A stretch of 64,000 nucleotides of DNA from Solwaraspora sp. WMMD792. Its GTDB lineage: Bacteria > Actinomycetota > Actinomycetes > Mycobacteriales > Micromonosporaceae. Below the pieces are notes generated by a model. It worked only from the letters and a program-made list of their open reading frames with translations. It made no database searches and had not been told where the DNA came from. The position numbers and the translations under genes are program-made. Shown one piece after another: positions 61,419-64,000 of the stretch; within the stretch, counting starts at the first letter, position 1; each line of letters starts with the position of its first letter. The DNA is taken from the NCBI RefSeq assembly GCF_029626105.1, contig NZ_JARUBH010000009.1:5766001-5830000 (forward strand). The letters run 5' to 3'.

Positions 61419-63199
61419 CCGGGGTCAACGGAGTGCCGGCCGGCCCGGTCCGCGTCGTCGGGTTCGGGTCCGAGCGGCGGCGGGCGCAACTCGTGGTCAC
61501 CGTCGCCAACCTCGACACCGGGGCGGTCGCCTCGACCAGCCTCGTGCCGGGTTCGTTCACGCCGCTGCCGACCCCAAACGGCACCTGGTGGCTGCCGTAC
61601 GCGCCGATCGTCACCGACCTCGCCACCCGGGCGGGCGTGGCCGCCGCGACGCTGCGCGACCCGGACTTCCCCGACGAACCCGGCCGGCTCCCGTCCTCCG
61701 GGCTGACCCTGCCGATCCAGTGGCAGCCCGGTGCACCGGAGCGGGACCGCCACCGGTGGGAGGCGTCGGTGCTCGCCAACCGGCTCGCGGCGCCGTGGCT
61801 GGTCCTGATCGGCCGCAGCAGCGCACCGCCGCCGCCGGGCGACCCGGCCCGGCTGCTCGGCCGGCTGTGCGCGCTCGCCGACCAACTTCACGTCGACCTG
61901 GTCCTCGAAGCCCGACCAGCGTCGACCCCGAGCGGGCTGAGCTGGGACATCCGGTACGAACTCGCTGGCGGGAAAGTGCCCGACTACCCACACCGCTGGG
62001 TAGCCGGCCTACCGGCGGCGATCGCCGCAATCAGCCCGGAACGGGCCGCGTCCGGGCTGGCCGTAGCCGACTGGAACCTGCCCGCCTACTACCTCACCGA
62101 GGCTGCCCTCACCCCGCACCCGGTGCCGGTCGGGCTCGACGGGCACCCCGGCGGCCACGACCTCGACCAACTCGAACGACGCATGATCGCCGACGCCGAG
62201 CAGCACGGCGGCACGCAGGCGATCTGGCGGAACCGGCACTGGTGGCACACCAGCCTGCGACCCGACGACACCGAGCCGGGTGGGGGCGGCGGCAGGTTCC
62301 GGCGCGGCTGGGAGCCGCCAGCGCCGAGATACTGGGGCGAGCCGATCCCCACCCATCCCTGCCCACGATGCACCAACGCGGCGGATCCGCCGTACTGCAC
62401 CGACTGCTACGGCACCCGCCGGGTCCGCCACGGCGCCGTCGTCACCGTCACCGACCTACGCGGCCGCACCGTGCACCGCAACTGGCGACCCGACGACGGC
62501 CCGACCTCGCCAACGCTGGTGCACACCGACCAGGCGTCCGGCACCAGCGTGTGGCAGCTGCCCGAGCACTACCGGATCGGCTCCCTCGCCGCCGAGTTCG
62601 GCGTACAGCCGACCGACCTGACCGACATCGACGGCGAACACGTCATCGACCAGCACCTGCGCAACGGGGTCAGCCAGATCCACCACGGCGGCGACCCGCT
62701 CGCCGCGTACCTCGCCGAAGCCGCCGCCGCCCACGACGGCGCCCGCATCATCGCCCGCGCCACCGACTGGCCCGGCCCCACCCTCGACCAGCTGGCCCGA
62801 CTCGTCACCGGACTCGGCCTCGCCCTCGACATCACCGCCGTCGACCACCGCGACAGCACCGGCCGACCGGAGCTGATGCAGGGCCACACCTGGTCGGTCC
62901 AGGTCGCCGACCCGGCCACCCCGCCGACCGTCGACCCGGTCCCCACCAGCGCCGCCCTGCCCGAAGCTGTCGCCCTCTGCCACCGCTACCTCTACGGCGC
63001 GCTGCGCGCGACCATCCCCACCGACCCCGAGAAGCCCATGTCCGTCCCCCACCGGCCGGCGACCGCCGGCCCAGCACCCGACACCACCAGCTACATCACC
63101 CAGGTACGCCACCAAGCCGCCACCCACCCCGGCACCCCGGCTACCGTCCGCATCCACCCCGAACGCACCCACACCACCACGGAGAGCCAAAGCGGTTGA
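61415..63199 (+). CDS. Large unknown protein with four-cysteine motif
   Basis: 594 residues, coupled to the DivIVA-like gene. Beta/alpha mix in the N-terminal half (VVGFGSERRRAQLVVTVANLDTG and VTDLATRAGVAAATLRDPDF). Near residue 315-335 there is a DnaJ-like zinc motif CPRC...CTDCYGTRRV (two Cys pairs). The C-terminal part is helical with a His/Thr-rich tail. No known enzyme motif is recognised; the zinc motif suggests nucleic-acid or protein binding. It is the last and largest gene of the GntR-controlled module. Confidence 0.7.
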   Translation: MTGVNGVPAGPVRVVGFGSERRRAQLVVTVANLDTGAVASTSLVPGSFTPLPTPNGTWWLPYAPIVTDLATRAGVAAATLRDPDFPDEPGRLPSSGLTLPIQWQPGAPERDRHRWEASVLANRLAAPWLVLIGRSSAPPPPGDPARLLGRLCALADQLHVDLVLEARPASTPSGLSWDIRYELAGGKVPDYPHRWVAGLPAAIAAISPERAASGLAVADWNLPAYYLTEAALTPHPVPVGLDGHPGGHDLDQLERRMIADAEQHGGTQAIWRNRHWWHTSLRPDDTEPGGGGGRFRRGWEPPAPRYWGEPIPTHPCPRCTNAADPPYCTDCYGTRRVRHGAVVTVTDLRGRTVHRNWRPDDGPTSPTLVHTDQASGTSVWQLPEHYRIGSLAAEFGVQPTDLTDIDGEHVIDQHLRNGVSQIHHGGDPLAAYLAEAAAAHDGARIIARATDWPGPTLDQLARLVTGLGLALDITAVDHRDSTGRPELMQGHTWSVQVADPATPPTVDPVPTSAALPEAVALCHRYLYGALRATIPTDPEKPMSVPHRPATAGPAPDTTSYITQVRHQAATHPGTPATVRIHPERTHTTTESQSG

Positions 63200-63206
63200 C
63201 TTGACG

Positions 63207-63238
63207 ATGCAGTCATAACGCATTCAAAATGAAGTCAT
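63207..63238. promoter_or_regulatory. Likely VapB autoregulatory operator
   Basis: ATGCAGTCAT (63207-63216) and ATGAAGTCAT (63229-63238) form a direct repeat with one mismatch, offset by 22 bp, or about two helical turns. The second copy runs into the vapB ATG. TTGACT and TTGACG -35-like boxes lie just upstream (63196-63206). Confidence 0.55.
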
Positions 63239-63524
63239 GACTGTGGTGCTCACTGTCCGCGACGTACCCGAAGAAGTGCGGGACCTCCTGGCCCAGCAGG
63301 CCCGCGAACGTGGCCAGTCGCTGCAGGCGTACCTGCTGGCAGTCCTCAACCGGCAGGCTGACTTCTGCCGCAACCGGCAGCTCCTCGCCGAGCTCAGCGA
63401 CGAACTCGACGGCGGCAGCAGCGGAGCCGGACCGACCGCGCCGGACGCCGCCGACCTGCTCGCCCGTTCCCGCGCTGAACGGGATTTCCCGGACTCCGCG
63501 CCCTCCGGGCGGGACGTAGCGTGA
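63237..63524 (+). CDS. VapB/FitA-type antitoxin
   Basis: 95 residues. The N-terminal TVVLTVRDVPEEVRDLLAQQARERGQSLQAYLLAVLNRQ is a ribbon-helix-helix fold of the FitA/VapB type; the C-terminal region is longer and disordered and should wrap the toxin. It overlaps the PIN-domain gene by 4 bp (GTGA), the standard toxin-antitoxin layout. Confidence 0.88.
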   Translation: MTVVLTVRDVPEEVRDLLAQQARERGQSLQAYLLAVLNRQADFCRNRQLLAELSDELDGGSSGAGPTAPDAADLLARSRAERDFPDSAPSGRDVA

Positions 63525-63916
63525 TCGTCGTCGACGCATCGGTCCTCGCCAGTGTGCTCATCTACAGCGACGACCGTGGCCGCAAGGCCCGCGCCGTCCT
63601 GGGCCGAGACCCCGAGTGGGCGGCACCGGAGCACTGGAAGGTCGAGGTCTTCTCCGTCATGCGAGGGCTCGCCCTCGGCGGAAAGATCACCAACGAGACG
63701 GCGGCGCGGGCGGTCGACCGGATCAGCCGCCTCGGCGTCGACACCGTGCCGATCGACGATCTGCTCACCCGCATGTGGCAGGTCAAGGCGAACATCAGCG
63801 CGTACGACGCCCCCTACGTCGCCCTCGCAGAGCGCCGCGCACTGACGCTGGTGACCGCCGACGGCAAACTCGCCCGCGCGGCGAGCGCGTACTGCCGGGT
63901 CGAACTCGTCGCGTAG
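63521..63916 (+). CDS. VapC-type PIN-domain toxin
   Basis: 131 residues from the GTG at 63521. PIN nuclease acidic residues Asp5 (VVDASV), Glu42 (WKVEVFSV), Asp96 (SAYDAPYV) and Asp114 (LVTADGKLA) are all present, so the enzyme looks active. VapC toxins cleave specific tRNAs or rRNA when antitoxin is lost. It is coupled to the preceding antitoxin. Confidence 0.92.
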   Translation: MIVVDASVLASVLIYSDDRGRKARAVLGRDPEWAAPEHWKVEVFSVMRGLALGGKITNETAARAVDRISRLGVDTVPIDDLLTRMWQVKANISAYDAPYVALAERRALTLVTADGKLARAASAYCRVELVA

Positions 63917-63984
63917 CGGGACGCGGGTTCGGCGGCCTGGTCTTCCGCCACGGCCAAGGTCTTCCGCCTAGGCAAGCGCTTTCC

Positions 63985-64000
63985 TATGCTGATCCGATGA
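63985..64000 (+). promoter_or_regulatory. Probable leaderless start of a gene cut by the window end
   Basis: TATGCT (63985-63990) lies 6 nt before the ATG at 63997, the same geometry as the other leaderless starts in this window. Only the start codon and one base are visible, so the product is unknown. Confidence 0.45.

Noticed and set aside
61588-63204. Long Arg/Pro-rich open frame on the plus strand inside the 594-aa gene
   Set aside because: Arg/Pro/His-rich composition typical of an out-of-frame shadow in GC-rich DNA.

Overview
The window is very GC-rich, densely coding actinobacterial chromosome. Gene families, GTG and TTG starts, frequent 4-bp start/stop overlaps and many leaderless promoters point to a filamentous actinomycete, most likely of the family Micromonosporaceae. 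This is inferred from gene content and style; no rRNA gene is present. The pknA/pknB, pbpA, rodA, pstP, fhaAB and crgA cluster lies near the replication origin in most actinobacteria, so the window is probably origin-proximal.

Layout. 1-1589: 3' part of an MMPL transporter. 1586-6480: heat-shock operon dnaK-grpE-dnaJ-hspR on the minus strand with a HAIR operator (HspR site). 6649-10232: two overlapping dynamin-like GTPases. 10367-12404: a conserved unknown protein and a secreted Asp-Pro repeat protein. 12854-16561: E1-alpha, E1-beta and E2 of a 2-oxoacid dehydrogenase, with terminator. 16724-20954: a 45-aa peptide, a proline-rich membrane protein and a thioredoxin/NHL protein. 20985-23327: 5-oxoprolinase pxpBCA. 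23425-27392: hemolysin III, two DUF6458-like membrane proteins around a SixA-type phosphatase, and an acyl-CoA dehydrogenase. 27620-33600: a 39-aa peptide, a SpoIIE phosphatase, an RlpA-like protein, a phosphoribosyltransferase, a GT2 enzyme, tRNA-Gly(CCC), a PNPOx-fold protein and dcd. 33761-36242: tandem NlpC/P60 hydrolases. 36492-40064: GPP34, VanZ-like and EtfD-like proteins. 40330-53335: cell-envelope and division cluster (crgA, DUF881, class E sortase, pabA, pknB, pknA, pbpA, rodA, pstP, fhaB, fhaA) and tRNA-Leu(CAG). 53472-55348: an epimerase and a WecG-type glycosyltransferase.

55505-64000 is accessory. A minus-strand island encodes a small secreted protein (TTG start), a lipoprotein, a lipoprotein adaptor, an ABC ATPase and an FtsX-type permease. 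A perfect 15-bp stem-loop separates the secreted-protein gene from the rest, as in peptide-export operons. Next comes a divergent module with a short GntR regulator, a strong promoter whose spacer is a dyad, an 18-codon leader ORF, an 85-aa protein, a DivIVA-like protein and a 594-aa protein with a four-cysteine motif. A VapBC-type toxin-antitoxin pair follows, and the window ends at a probable leaderless start.

How the genes work together. DnaK, GrpE and DnaJ are co-expressed with their repressor HspR. The acyl-CoA dehydrogenase and the EtfD-like quinone reductase, 12 kb apart, carry the same TTAC-N6-GTAA palindrome upstream, which suggests joint control of fatty-acid oxidation and its electron outlet. 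PknA/PknB, PstP and the two FHA proteins form a phospho-signalling unit around PbpA and RodA, with CrgA next to it. The most novel-looking parts are the ABC/secreted-protein island (55505-59299) and the GntR-controlled module (59996-63199).
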